From: Vallitalea okinawensis
GTDB taxonomy: Bacteria; Bacillota; Clostridia; Lachnospirales; PQDH01
DNA: 64,000 bases
Assembly: GCF_002964605.1 (NCBI RefSeq)
Contig: NZ_PQDH01000009.1
Span: 124,001-188,000 of the forward strand
Reading direction: 5' to 3'
Part shown: positions 36,112 to 45,965 of the stretch, piece by piece
Layout: the number at the start of each line of letters is the position of its first letter
Position numbering within the stretch: the first letter of the stretch is position 1
The notes under the pieces: generated by a model
The model's input: only the letters and a program-made list of their open reading frames with translations
Database searches by the model: none
Told to the model about the DNA's origin: nothing
Translations under genes and position numbers: made by a program

Positions 36112-39100
36112 TTAATTAACTACAGCTTGTGTTATACCATAGTTAACAACTAGATTATTGATGTCTACTTCGACTACCATGACGTAGTCTCCATTTATAG
36201 CTTCTATGATTCTATCCTCTGGTAATTCAACCCATTCTACGGGAGCTTCCATTCCCCAATAGGGATATTCTACGATAACCGTACTACTTACAGTGTATAG
36301 ATACTTATTACCTTCAACTAAAGCTTCTACAACTGTAATAACTGTATGCGTATTATTACTCTCGTCATCAGTTGCACTTACTGTCAAGGCTCCTGCTGGC
36401 TCTACTTCTACAATAGCATTTGTCATACCATACTTAACTACTTTATTACTTCCATCTATTTCTATAATCATTACATAGTCTCCATTGGTAGCTTCTATGC
36501 TTCCTTCAGTGGGTAAGTCTTCCCATAGTCCTGATGCCTCCATGCCCCAATAGGGCAATTCATCAAAGGCAGTTTCACTAACCGCATATACTAACTTATT
36601 TTCAGCACCTAATACTTCAGTAACTGTAATTACCGTATGGGTATTGTTGCTATCATCATCTGTAGCTGTTACTGTCAGACTCCCTACTTCTTCGTCCTCA
36701 ACAATAGCATTGGCTATGCCATACTTGACTACTTTATTATATCCATCTATTTCTACGACCAAAACATATTCTCCATTGGCAGCTTCTATACTTCCATCAG
36801 TGGGTAAGTCTTCCCATAGTACTGATGCTTCCATCCCTAGATATGGATACTCTGTAAAGCTATCCTGGCTTACATCATATACCAGCTTATGACCATCACC
36901 TAATACTCCTTCAACTGTTATTATGGTATGTGTGTTATTGGTATTATCATCTGAAGCTGTCACTGTTAGACTTCCTGCTTCTTCTACTTCTACAACGGCT
37001 ATGGTTCTTCCATAAGCTACTACTTTATTACTTGAATCTACTACAATAACCAATACAAAGTCACCATTGTTTGCTTCTATACTTCCACTGGATGGTAAAT
37101 CACTCCATTCAGTTAAGGCTTCCATACCCCAATAGGGATATTCATCGAAAGGTGACTGACTGACAATATATACTAACTTATTACCATCAGCTAACTCTTC
37201 CTCCACAGTTATGACTGTATGGGTACTATTAGATTCATCGTCTAAAGCTGTCACCGTTAAACTTCCTGCTACTTCAGCTTCCACAATGGCATTAGCTATA
37301 CCGTATCTTACTACTTTATTATTTGAATCTACCTCAACGACTAATACATAATCTCCATTGTCAGCTTCTATACTACCATTAGCTGGTAGGTCATCCCACT
37401 CATTTAAAGCTTCCATTCCCCAGTATGGTAATTCTGAATAAACATTACTACTTACAGTGTAGACTAGATTATTACCGTTTCCTAGTTCTTCGGAGACATT
37501 GATAATAGTATGTGTATTATTATCGTCATCATCTGATGCCGTTACAGTTAGACTTCCTGCAGCTTCTACCTCTACAACTGCATTGGTTATTCCATATCGG
37601 ACTACTTCGTTACTTGAATCTACTTCAACCACTAATACATAGTCCCCATTTGTAGCCTCTATACTACCATCAGACGGTAAGTTACTCCAAGTATCTAAGG
37701 CTTCCATTCCCAAGTAAGGTAATTCTGTGAAACTCTCATCACTCACTAAGTATACAAACTTATTACCAGCCCCCAGTGTCTCTTGGACACTAAGGACTGT
37801 ATGGGTATTATTATCATTATCATCTGATGCAGTCACGTTTAAAGTTCCTGCATCTTCAATTTCTACAACGGCAATGGTTTTTCCATACCTTATGACTTTA
37901 TCATTTTGATCAACCTCAAAGACTAATACATACTGGCCACTCTCGGCTTCAATGATACCATCAGAGGGTAATGCTTTTGCACCAACCACAACCATTCCCT
38001 CGTATGGAATAAGATCCACATCCATTTCACTTAAAAGGTATTTAAGATCGTTATAGTAACCTATTTGTTCTTCAACAGAAATTACAGTATGATCAGAACT
38101 TTGATCATCATCTGCTGCTGTCACCGTTAAACTTCCTGCAATATCTGTTGTTTCAATTGAAATATCGAAATCCCATGTAAAGTCTTCAACGTAATTCGTT
38201 GCAGATTCATTATCATCTCTATCACCTAAGTATTGAGCATCTTCTACGGTGATATAATATCTACCATCATAATCATCTGCATCATTACCATCAAGGTAAA
38301 TATGGATTTCAACCATGTTACTATCATTAAAGGTTACCACATCGTATTCGCTGCCTGCTTTAAGGTTATCATTATCAAATTCAATTTCAAAATCAGTTTT
38401 TCCTATGGATTGATTATTAAATTCCACATTTTCATTAAATACAAGGGTGTAGACAACATATGCTTGATTACCATCAACCCTGACTTGAGTATCAAAATTA
38501 TCTGACGTAGGTTGAATATAACCATTATATTCTATAACACTAACTTCAACCTCCGTTCCTTGTGATACAGCGTTGCTGCCAGAACCATCAACAACGAAAT
38601 CTTCTGTTGCATCATCATCAAATTCTGGCTCTATGAAATCATATACTTCTAGATTAGGATACGGTGCTAATGGTGTGTCTAAATCATTGACGGTTTCAGC
38701 AGGTATATAGTCGCCATTATTTTCTTTTTCTGCAGCGATACATAAGATTAATTCCTCAGGACCATCATCCTCATCAACGGTAACCGTTCCATCGGCATTG
38801 ATTTCATAATCATCAATCTCAATTTCAACGATTGTATCACCATCATCATAATCTTCATTGATATTAATATCAAGCTCTCTATTATCATTGACATAATCAT
38901 AATAAAGCTTGAAATCATCATCTTCTACAGAAACATAATCGTCAATTCTTACTTCAATGATTTCCGAAGAAATGGCACGTACCCAAGGCCCATTGTAATC
39001 ATCATCGTCAACAAGTTTAACCGTATCGTCTCCACCTTCTATATCAAATGCATAGGTTAATTCTTTGGTCAGATTGCCTGATACATCTGCTACTCTAGCA

Positions 39101-41283
39101 ATGACTAATTCCCAATCTTCGTGAAGAATACCCCAGAAAACATCATTCTCATCATCTTCTGGAATGGTTATTGTAACCACATCGCCTTCATCACTTAATT
39201 CTAAGTCAACATCTTCAATATCATCATCAACGTCGTATAACTTATTACCATCTACTAATTGATAATTGGAAGGTTCTAAGACAGAATATTCACCATCATC
39301 TGACATTTCTTTCTCATATTCTACTCGTATCACAAGATCATCATCAACTTCATGGAAAGTAACTTTTGTATTCTTTAATTTTGGTCTTATTTCATCATTC
39401 ATGTCAAAGGTGAACTTGGATTTATTCATATCGTTCCCCTCTGTATCCTCAAGACCGTCTATATAAAGTGTTATTTCACCAGATACTTCATCTTTCAATT
39501 CGATAGTAACTTTATCACCATCATCATCAAGGGTTACTCTTCTAATATCAACTTCATCGTCATCCTCATCATAGACTATATACGTATCTTTATCCGTTGC
39601 TGAATCTTCATCTAAATCACTATCGACAAATGTAATTTCAAAGTATTTATTTTCATCATCATCACCATCTACCTGCTCAATATCACTGACTATAGGTGGT
39701 GTCTTATCTTCTTCTCTCTCAATAACGACTTTGATAGTATCCACCGCATTACCGTATAGGTCTTCGATTGCATCTTCTTCAATATAAATATATCCGATGC
39801 CTTCTGGCAGCTTATCACTATCATAAAAAGTTAATGTTAACTCCTTACCATCGACTTGTGGTAATTCTTTAACTTTATTGCTTGTATTGGTATGATAGAA
39901 ATCATCTTTAGAACCTTCTAGCTGTATATCTCTATTAAATATTAATGTAATTTCTGTAGCTGATTCAACATCGTAGTCAACAACTTCTGGTTCATCAGTT
40001 AATAACTCTACATCCACTTCAATTTCTTCATAGATGCCGTAACCTGCAAAATCAACACAGTCAGCATCGATCTTAATGGTATATGTTTCATCATCATTTA
40101 AATCCGATGACATGGTAATATCTACAGCATTGTAATTATTAGGATTTCTATGGATTGCCTTAATCCCTGCTTTTTTGCCATTCTCTTTGTATACAGTAAA
40201 GCCGTCTTCATCAAACTCAGATGACTCTACATTAAACTGATGATCTGTACCATCAAATTCATCAGCTAGATCTGTTTTAAAAGACTGCATCATTTCACTG
40301 AATTCAACTCTAATTTCTCTTTCTCCAAATACTTCAGCGTCAACAACCTCTGGAAATTCCTTATCCAAATAGTGAACACTTTCATCTTCTACAGCATCTG
40401 CTTCTTCTCCATCCATCCCCTTAACATTATCAACTTCAACACTCACTTTTGATCCATTGGAGACTTTCTCATGAGTGACTAAAACTGTTCGATCATCTTC
40501 TAGTTCAACATCCAATGCATCATCACCATCAATTTCAAAGTCATCTGTATCTAAACTATCATCATCAACATCAGAGGTGAATTCTACTAAAGTTTGGACT
40601 AAGCTTATAGGTTCTATATCTAATACTTCAAACTCTTCAGGCTCGGGCTCTTCTATCAGACCAGCATCAACTGCTATATCTTCATCTACAACCCCTTCTT
40701 CAATCAATATTTCGATAACAGTTAGTTTTTCACCTTGAGGTACAGCCATTAATGCTTGATAACAAACCCCTACTAAATCATCTCTTATTGCTTCATCTTC
40801 TGCATCAAGAATACCTTCAAATGTTAACAAGTCTTCTTTTAAAGCTAATTCTAAAGCATTTTCCCAGGCATAGTTGCTCTTATAGCCTAATTCTCTTAAA
40901 ACTAATGTTACCAACTGCTTCACAGTCATTTCTTGTATGAGTGATTTATTCCCATCTCCTAGAGTAATACCATTGACATAGGCATATGTAACAGCATCCA
41001 CTTGCCAAGGTTCCACATCAGTAAAAGGTATTTTCTTTCCTTTAGTAGATTCTAGATCCCAATTAAATATTCGTGACATCATGATTAAAGCATCACCTTT
41101 TGTCAAGTCACCTTCAAGATCAGGATCAAATTTGTCTGGATTAACACCTTGAAATAAACCTAGTAAATTGAGTACTTTGGCTTCACTTGTATGTTCAACA
41201 CTACCAGAAGCATAAACTGCTAATGAAGGGCAAAGCATTGAAATCACCAAGAGCAAAGCCAGAACTTTCTTAAATCTCTTCAT
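36112..41283 (-). CDS. Giant SLH/Ig-like surface protein with seven C-terminal repeats
   Basis: A 1723-residue exported protein: signal peptide (AVYA near 26), SLH-type region (about 30-205; EAKVLNLLGLFQGVNPDKFD, IPFTDVEPWQVDAVTYAYVN), then a long run of acidic Ig-like domains (SLVQTLVEFTSDVDDDSLDT, EIRVEFSEMM, EITLIFNRDIQ), a linker, and seven tandem modules of about 97 residues at the C-terminus. The first roughly 1050 residues match the neighbouring 1138-residue protein in order and sequence, so the two are tandem paralogues. ATG 41283 follows AAGGAGGAAC and a consensus promoter lies 68 bp upstream. It should form or decorate the S-layer. Confidence 0.9.
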   Translation of the reverse strand: MKRFKKVLALLLVISMLCPSLAVYASGSVEHTSEAKVLNLLGLFQGVNPDKFDPDLEGDLTKGDALIMMSRIFNWDLESTKGKKIPFTDVEPWQVDAVTYAYVNGITLGDGNKSLIQEMTVKQLVTLVLRELGYKSNYAWENALELALKEDLLTFEGILDAEDEAIRDDLVGVCYQALMAVPQGEKLTVIEILIEEGVVDEDIAVDAGLIEEPEPEEFEVLDIEPISLVQTLVEFTSDVDDDSLDTDDFEIDGDDALDVELEDDRTVLVTHEKVSNGSKVSVEVDNVKGMDGEEADAVEDESVHYLDKEFPEVVDAEVFGEREIRVEFSEMMQSFKTDLADEFDGTDHQFNVESSEFDEDGFTVYKENGKKAGIKAIHRNPNNYNAVDITMSSDLNDDETYTIKIDADCVDFAGYGIYEEIEVDVELLTDEPEVVDYDVESATEITLIFNRDIQLEGSKDDFYHTNTSNKVKELPQVDGKELTLTFYDSDKLPEGIGYIYIEEDAIEDLYGNAVDTIKVVIEREEDKTPPIVSDIEQVDGDDDENKYFEITFVDSDLDEDSATDKDTYIVYDEDDDEVDIRRVTLDDDGDKVTIELKDEVSGEITLYIDGLEDTEGNDMNKSKFTFDMNDEIRPKLKNTKVTFHEVDDDLVIRVEYEKEMSDDGEYSVLEPSNYQLVDGNKLYDVDDDIEDVDLELSDEGDVVTITIPEDDENDVFWGILHEDWELVIARVADVSGNLTKELTYAFDIEGGDDTVKLVDDDDYNGPWVRAISSEIIEVRIDDYVSVEDDDFKLYYDYVNDNRELDININEDYDDGDTIVEIEIDDYEINADGTVTVDEDDGPEELILCIAAEKENNGDYIPAETVNDLDTPLAPYPNLEVYDFIEPEFDDDATEDFVVDGSGSNAVSQGTEVEVSVIEYNGYIQPTSDNFDTQVRVDGNQAYVVYTLVFNENVEFNNQSIGKTDFEIEFDNDNLKAGSEYDVVTFNDSNMVEIHIYLDGNDADDYDGRYYITVEDAQYLGDRDDNESATNYVEDFTWDFDISIETTDIAGSLTVTAADDDQSSDHTVISVEEQIGYYNDLKYLLSEMDVDLIPYEGMVVVGAKALPSDGIIEAESGQYVLVFEVDQNDKVIRYGKTIAVVEIEDAGTLNVTASDDNDNNTHTVLSVQETLGAGNKFVYLVSDESFTELPYLGMEALDTWSNLPSDGSIEATNGDYVLVVEVDSSNEVVRYGITNAVVEVEAAGSLTVTASDDDDNNTHTIINVSEELGNGNNLVYTVSSNVYSELPYWGMEALNEWDDLPANGSIEADNGDYVLVVEVDSNNKVVRYGIANAIVEAEVAGSLTVTALDDESNSTHTVITVEEELADGNKLVYIVSQSPFDEYPYWGMEALTEWSDLPSSGSIEANNGDFVLVIVVDSSNKVVAYGRTIAVVEVEEAGSLTVTASDDNTNNTHTIITVEGVLGDGHKLVYDVSQDSFTEYPYLGMEASVLWEDLPTDGSIEAANGEYVLVVEIDGYNKVVKYGIANAIVEDEEVGSLTVTATDDDSNNTHTVITVTEVLGAENKLVYAVSETAFDELPYWGMEASGLWEDLPTEGSIEATNGDYVMIIEIDGSNKVVKYGMTNAIVEVEPAGALTVSATDDESNNTHTVITVVEALVEGNKYLYTVSSTVIVEYPYWGMEAPVEWVELPEDRIIEAINGDYVMVVEVDINNLVVNYGITQAVVN
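36115..38139 (-). repeat. Seven tandem ~290-bp coding repeats (C-terminal modules)
   Basis: Each unit begins AGSLTVTA, continues with a D/N-rich turn and THTVITV, then LPYWGMEA, LPxxGSIEA, NGDYVLVVEVD and NKVVRYGI. The unit nearest the Ig-like region is the most diverged (LIPYEGMVVVGAKALPSDG); the middle five are closest to each other; the last stops after about 92 residues at the stop codon. The pattern suggests stepwise unequal crossing over. The module is unknown to me. Confidence 0.9.
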
Positions 41284-41325
41284 AATAAGATTGTTCCTCC
41301 TTCTAAGTTATTGTTCTGTATCTAC

Positions 41326-41342
41326 ATGGTTTAATTTACCAT
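41326..41342 (-). other. 5' mRNA hairpin of the 1723-residue S-layer gene
   Basis: ATGGT and ACCAT pair around a 7-nt loop at the expected very start of the transcript. A stronger hairpin sits in the same place before the paralogue. Confidence 0.5.
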
Positions 41343-41350
41343 TTAAATCA

Positions 41351-41379
41351 ATTATAACAAGGTAATGATTACCAGTCAA
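41351..41379 (-). promoter_or_regulatory. Promoter of the 1723-residue S-layer gene with operator-like spacer
   Basis: TTGACT (41379-41374), 17-nt spacer, TATAAT (41356-41351) on the minus strand. Thirteen of the spacer bases, GGTAATGATTACC (41361-41373), form a perfect palindrome abutting the -35 box. Confidence 0.85.
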
Positions 41380-41430
41380 TTTATGTAGTGTTACAATGAT
41401 GTTAATAGTTGATTACAGAAAAAGAGCCAC

Positions 41431-41463
41431 AAAAAAAGTCGACCCTAAAGGATCGACTTTTTA
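41431..41463 (-). terminator. Terminator of the 1138-residue S-layer gene
   Basis: AAAAAGTCGA and TCGACTTTTT pair around about ten bases with extra CC/GG pairing; T run on the minus strand. Confidence 0.88.
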
Positions 41464-41480
41464 TTATTCATATTATGGAA

Positions 41481-44400
41481 TTACTGTATTTCAAGAACAC
41501 CAGCTTTTACAACTTCTTCTATACCAGTATTTGAATCAACTTGAGCTTCAACAACTATTACATAGTCACCAGCATTAGCTGTTGCACCAGTTAATGAATT
41601 CCAAGTAGATACATCTTCTCCTACAGTTGGTACATCACTAGCGCTACCAATCATGTATAAGAATACATTTCCTTGAGTAAGTGTTTCATCAACACTTAAA
41701 TCATAGACAGCACCATTAGCTGTTGCAGTTACTGTTAAACCAGTTGCTTCTGTAGGATCAACAACTTCAATATCAAAATCGAAAGTGAAATCTTCTACAT
41801 AGTTAACTGTTTCTTCAGAACCATCTCTATCACCTAAGAAATCAGCATCTTCTACAGTAATATAATATCTACCAGCAGAATCATTTACATCAGTAGCTAA
41901 GTAAATATATAACTCAACACTATTTACTGAAGAACTAACAACGTCATAGTCTACATCTGCTTTTAATTCATCACCATCAAATTCAACTTTGATATCTGTT
42001 AAACCTAAAGCATTTTCAAACTCAACTTCTTCATCAAATACAAGTGTGTATTTAACAGCAGTATTGCTGTTATGAGTTACTACTTGCTTGTTTTGTGTAT
42101 CACCTACAGTTACAGAAGTACCAGTTGTAACTAAAGCAACTTCCGTTCCTTGAGTAACTGTTACAGTATTATCAAAAGTAGCGATAACTAAATCTTTAGT
42201 TGCATCTTCATCAAATTCAGGATCGATGAAATCATATACAGTTAATTTATCATATGTTTCTACTGGTACATCATACTCATTTACTGTATCAATAGTATTA
42301 CCATGGTCTGCTATATCTAATACTAAAGCATAATCAGTATTGTTAATAGTTACAGTACCATCAGCATTTAGATCATAATCATCAAGTTCTAATGTAACAA
42401 CAGTATCGCCATCATCATAAGTATCATTTACATTGATATCAAGCTTTTGAGAAGCAACATCTGAACCATAGTATAATTCGAAATCATCAGCATCTACATC
42501 AACTTTTCCATCGATTTTAATTTCGATTTCTGTTGATGAAATTGCACGAACCCAGTTTTCAGTTGTTGATTCATATTTATCATCATCAACAAGTTTCACT
42601 GAAGTTGCACCACCTGCAATAGCTAATTCTTCTGTCAATGATTTTGTTTCATTACCTGAAGCATCTGCTACTCTAGCAATGATTAATTTCCAGTTACCAC
42701 TATTTGCAGCAAGACCTGTTGTTGCATTAAAGAAGTCATCATTATCTTTGTTAGGAATAGTGATTGTTACTACATCACCTTCATCACTTAATTCAATGTC
42801 AACATCTTCAATATCACTATCAGCATCATATAAAGTTGCATTTGATGTACCTTTTTTGAATTGGTATTTAGATTCATCAGTTACTGAGAACTCACCATCT
42901 TCAGCCATTTCTTTTTCATATGCAACATTAACAACTAAATCGCCATCTACAGTATAATAAGTTACTTCTGTTGCAGCAAGATCTGGGCTAATTTCATCAG
43001 ACATTTCTAAAGTGAATTCTGATTTTTCCATGTCATTACCTTCGTTATCTTCAAGACCATCGATAACAACTGTAATTTCCCCAGTTACTTCATCTCTTAA
43101 TTCAACTGTGATTTCATCACCATCAGAATTTAAAGTTGCTCTACGTACATCTACTTCATCACCATCTTCATCAGTTACAGTGTAGATATCTTCATCTTCA
43201 GCTGAATCTGATGTATCGCCTTCATCAAGAGTGATTTTGAAATATTTATTTTCAGCATCATCACCATCAACTTGCTCAACATCTACAACGATTGGTGCAG
43301 TAGTATCTTCTTCTCTTTCAATTGTTACTTTAATAGTACCAATTGCATTTCCATATAAATCTTCAATAGAATCTTCTTCTAAATAGATGTATGCAGTACC
43401 TTCTGGTAATTCATCATCTTCATCAAATGTTAATGTTAAATCCGTACCATCAGCAGTAGGTGCAACATCAACATCATTTTTAGAGTTTGTATGATAGAAA
43501 TTAGCTACAGCATTATCAGCTACAGTAATATCTCTATCGAAAGTTAAAGTTACTTCTGTTGATGAATCAACATCATAACTTACAACTTCTGGTGCAACAG
43601 TAATTAACTCTACATCAACTGTTACTTCATCATACATTCCGTAACCAGCAAAATCAACTACGTCTGCATCAATTTTAATTGTGTAAGTTTCACCATCATT
43701 TAAATCAGCAGATAAAGTAATATCTACAGCATTGTAATCGTTAGGATTACGTCTTACTTCTTTGATACCAGCTTTTTTACCGCTCTCTTTGTAAACAGTA
43801 AAACCATCTTCTTCGATTTCAGCTAAGTCAGTATCGAAATTACCATCTGAATCAAACTCATCAGATAAGTCTTTATTAGCTGTTGATGAAATAATAGATT
43901 CCATCATTTCGCTGAATACGATTCTGATTTCTCTATCACCGAATACTTCAACATCAACTACTTCTGGGAATTCTTTGTCTAAGTAGTATACATCTTCTAA
44001 TTCTGTATCTTCAACGCTTGTACCTTCAGCATCATCGATGTTAGCGATCTCAACGTCAACCTTTGCACCGTTTTCAATCTCTGTATGAGTTACAACGATA
44101 GATTTGTTGTCGTCTTTAACTTCAAAATCTAAAGCTTCGTCACCATCAAATTCGAAGTCATCAGCATCTACAGTATCGTCATCAACGTCAGCAGTAAATA
44201 CTACTAATGTTTGAACTAAACTAAGAGGCTCAACTGAAGCTACTTCAAATACTTCTGGAGCTGGCTCTTCCATTAAACCACTAGCTACTGCTGCATCTTC
44301 TTCAACAGCACCTTCTTCAACTAATGCTTCAAGAACAGTTGCTTCTGCGTCTTGAGGAACAGCTGTTAATGAGTTATAGCAAACGCCTACTAAGTTATCT

Positions 44401-44897
44401 CTAATAGCTACTTCATCAGCTGCAAGAACTTCTGTAGCAGTTAATAAATCTTCAGCTAAAGCTAACTCAATAGCATGATCCCAAGCATAAGCACTTTCGT
44501 AACCTAATTCTCTTAATACTAAAGTAACTAATTGCTTAGATGTCATTTCTTGAACAAGTAATTCGCCACCGTCTCCAACAGTAATGCCATTTACATATGC
44601 ATATGTAACAGCGTCTACTTGCCAAGACTCAACATCAGTAAATGGGATTTCTTCACCTTTAGTAGATTCAACATCCCAATTAAAAATACGTGACATCATG
44701 ATAAGAGCGTCACCTTTTGTAACGTCACCCTCAAGATTTGGATCAAATTCGTCTGGATTAACACCATCAAATAAACCTAATGAATTTAGTACTTCCGCTT
44801 CAGTAGTGTTATCAACTTCTGCAGCAAATGCTGTCATTGAAGATAAGACCATTGAAAGTGCTAAAACTAAAGCAAGTACTTTTTTGAAATTTTTCAT
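41481..44897 (-). CDS. SLH/Ig-like surface protein (paralogue of the 1723-residue protein)
   Basis: A 1138-residue exported acidic protein: signal peptide ending AFA (residue 25), SLH-type region (about 27-205; FDPNLEGDVTKGDALIMMSR, IPFTDVESWQVDAVTYAYVN), then Ig-like domains that follow those of the 1723-residue neighbour block by block (RREED-type turns, KYFKITLDEGDTSD, FTLEMSDEISPDL). Its C-terminus carries only one module related to the neighbour's repeats (TGLTVTATANG, ending DYVIVVEAQVD). ATG 44897 follows GAGGAGG. It has its own consensus promoter, 5' hairpin and terminator. The low-variety AT-ending codons suggest strong expression, so it is another candidate main S-layer protein. Confidence 0.9.
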   Translation of the reverse strand: MKNFKKVLALVLALSMVLSSMTAFAAEVDNTTEAEVLNSLGLFDGVNPDEFDPNLEGDVTKGDALIMMSRIFNWDVESTKGEEIPFTDVESWQVDAVTYAYVNGITVGDGGELLVQEMTSKQLVTLVLRELGYESAYAWDHAIELALAEDLLTATEVLAADEVAIRDNLVGVCYNSLTAVPQDAEATVLEALVEEGAVEEDAAVASGLMEEPAPEVFEVASVEPLSLVQTLVVFTADVDDDTVDADDFEFDGDEALDFEVKDDNKSIVVTHTEIENGAKVDVEIANIDDAEGTSVEDTELEDVYYLDKEFPEVVDVEVFGDREIRIVFSEMMESIISSTANKDLSDEFDSDGNFDTDLAEIEEDGFTVYKESGKKAGIKEVRRNPNDYNAVDITLSADLNDGETYTIKIDADVVDFAGYGMYDEVTVDVELITVAPEVVSYDVDSSTEVTLTFDRDITVADNAVANFYHTNSKNDVDVAPTADGTDLTLTFDEDDELPEGTAYIYLEEDSIEDLYGNAIGTIKVTIEREEDTTAPIVVDVEQVDGDDAENKYFKITLDEGDTSDSAEDEDIYTVTDEDGDEVDVRRATLNSDGDEITVELRDEVTGEITVVIDGLEDNEGNDMEKSEFTLEMSDEISPDLAATEVTYYTVDGDLVVNVAYEKEMAEDGEFSVTDESKYQFKKGTSNATLYDADSDIEDVDIELSDEGDVVTITIPNKDNDDFFNATTGLAANSGNWKLIIARVADASGNETKSLTEELAIAGGATSVKLVDDDKYESTTENWVRAISSTEIEIKIDGKVDVDADDFELYYGSDVASQKLDINVNDTYDDGDTVVTLELDDYDLNADGTVTINNTDYALVLDIADHGNTIDTVNEYDVPVETYDKLTVYDFIDPEFDEDATKDLVIATFDNTVTVTQGTEVALVTTGTSVTVGDTQNKQVVTHNSNTAVKYTLVFDEEVEFENALGLTDIKVEFDGDELKADVDYDVVSSSVNSVELYIYLATDVNDSAGRYYITVEDADFLGDRDGSEETVNYVEDFTFDFDIEVVDPTEATGLTVTATANGAVYDLSVDETLTQGNVFLYMIGSASDVPTVGEDVSTWNSLTGATANAGDYVIVVEAQVDSNTGIEEVVKAGVLEIQ

Positions 44898-44938
44898 AAT
44901 AGCGTTTTTCCTCCTCTAAATTATATTTTATTTATCCC

Positions 44939-44959
44939 ATGTGGTTATTTTTACCACAT
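44939..44959 (-). other. 5' mRNA hairpin of the 1138-residue S-layer gene
   Basis: ATGTGGT and ACCACAT pair perfectly around a 7-nt loop, starting about five bases after the predicted transcription start. Hairpins at this place commonly protect long-lived mRNAs. Confidence 0.65.
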
Positions 44960-44970
44960 AGTTTACAATA

Positions 44971-44999
44971 ATTATAGCAAAGCATATTTTTCCAGTCAA
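44971..44999 (-). promoter_or_regulatory. Promoter of the 1138-residue S-layer gene
   Basis: TTGACT (44999-44994), 17-nt spacer, TATAAT (44976-44971) on the minus strand, near the sigma-A optimum. Confidence 0.88.
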
Positions 45000-45159
45000 T
45001 AAAACTTAGCCTTATGTAATATTATTGTAACAGATATATTTTGCCAACCTTGGCATAATGTATTATAAAATAAATTGGTTAAATTTTCAATAGACAGCTC
45101 GTAATGTAATACAAATGTAATATACCCTTTACACTGTCATCACAAGATGATTGCACCAC

Positions 45160-45192
45160 GAAAAAAATCCCTGTCTAAATGCATTAAACAGG
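45160..45192 (-). terminator. Terminator of the cyclophilin pair
   Basis: CCTGTCTAA (45169-45177) pairs with TTAAACAGG (45183-45191) with one wobble; seven T follow on the minus strand. Confidence 0.8.
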
Positions 45193-45208
45193 AATATTTC
45201 TTATAGTT

Positions 45209-45919
45209 TTACTCTTTCCATTCCACAATCTCAATACTCTCGATGATAATATCGTCAACGGGTTTATCATTGTCTCCAACTTCTACTGCTGCAATTTCGT
45301 CTACGATGTTCATACCCTTAAATACTTGACCGAATACAGAATGTCTGAAGTCTAACCATGGTGTACCACCGATTTCTCTATAAATATTAAGAGCATCTTC
45401 TGGGTAACCACTGGCTTTCATGGACTCTAAGGTTTGCTCATCTAAAGGTGGTGCTTGAACAATAAAAAATTGACTACCATTGGTACCTGGTCCAGCATTC
45501 GCCATGGATAATGCACCTCTGAAATTCAATAAATCCTTACTGAACTCATCTTCGAAGGGCTCACCCCAGATACTTTCACCACCGGCACCTGTTCCTGTTG
45601 GATCACCACCTTGAATCATGAAATCTTTGATTACTCTGTGAAATGTAATGCCATTATAGTATTCATTTGTAGCATGAGTTTTAAAGTTCTCTACTGATTT
45701 TGGTGCTTTTTCTTCAAAGAGCTTAATATAAATATCACCATGATTGGTATGCATGATAGCAATTTCTTCTCCATCCTCTGGTAGTGACATTTGCTTGGTG
45801 TAATCTCCAGCATCAATATTTAATTCTTCTACTGTACCGTTATCACTAGCGCAACCTGTTGTAGAGAATGTTAGAACGATACAAAGCATAAATGCTATGA
45901 TGTTTTGCATAGGTTTCAT
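45209..45919 (-). CDS. Peptidyl-prolyl isomerase, cyclophilin type, lipoprotein
   Basis: A 236-residue isomerase with a lipoprotein signal peptide (lipobox STTGC, Cys23), so it acts outside the membrane. The cyclophilin core starts at about residue 50 and shows [19 protein letters not shown] with the catalytic Arg, and [16 protein letters not shown]. It should help fold exported proteins, plausibly the abundant surface proteins encoded next door (inference). A second ATG at codon 4 has equally good spacing from GGAGAGG. The core repeats that of the next gene almost throughout, showing tandem duplication. Confidence 0.93.
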   Translation of the reverse strand: MKPMQNIIAFMLCIVLTFSTTGCASDNGTVEELNIDAGDYTKQMSLPEDGEEIAIMHTNHGDIYIKLFEEKAPKSVENFKTHATNEYYNGITFHRVIKDFMIQGGDPTGTGAGGESIWGEPFEDEFSKDLLNFRGALSMANAGPGTNGSQFFIVQAPPLDEQTLESMKASGYPEDALNIYREIGGTPWLDFRHSVFGQVFKGMNIVDEIAAVEVGDNDKPVDDIIIESIEIVEWKE

Positions 45920-45965
45920 CCTCTCCTTTAACCTAAATTCGTATTTATATCATGATTCAGGTTAT

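Noticed and set aside
36115-38139. Possible CRISPR-like array because of regular repeats
   Set aside because: The units are about 290 bp, in frame and translate into similar protein modules.
40475-40940. Serine-rich and leucine-rich plus-strand frames opposite the S-layer gene
   Set aside because: They mirror the acidic repeats of the coding strand and have no start signals.
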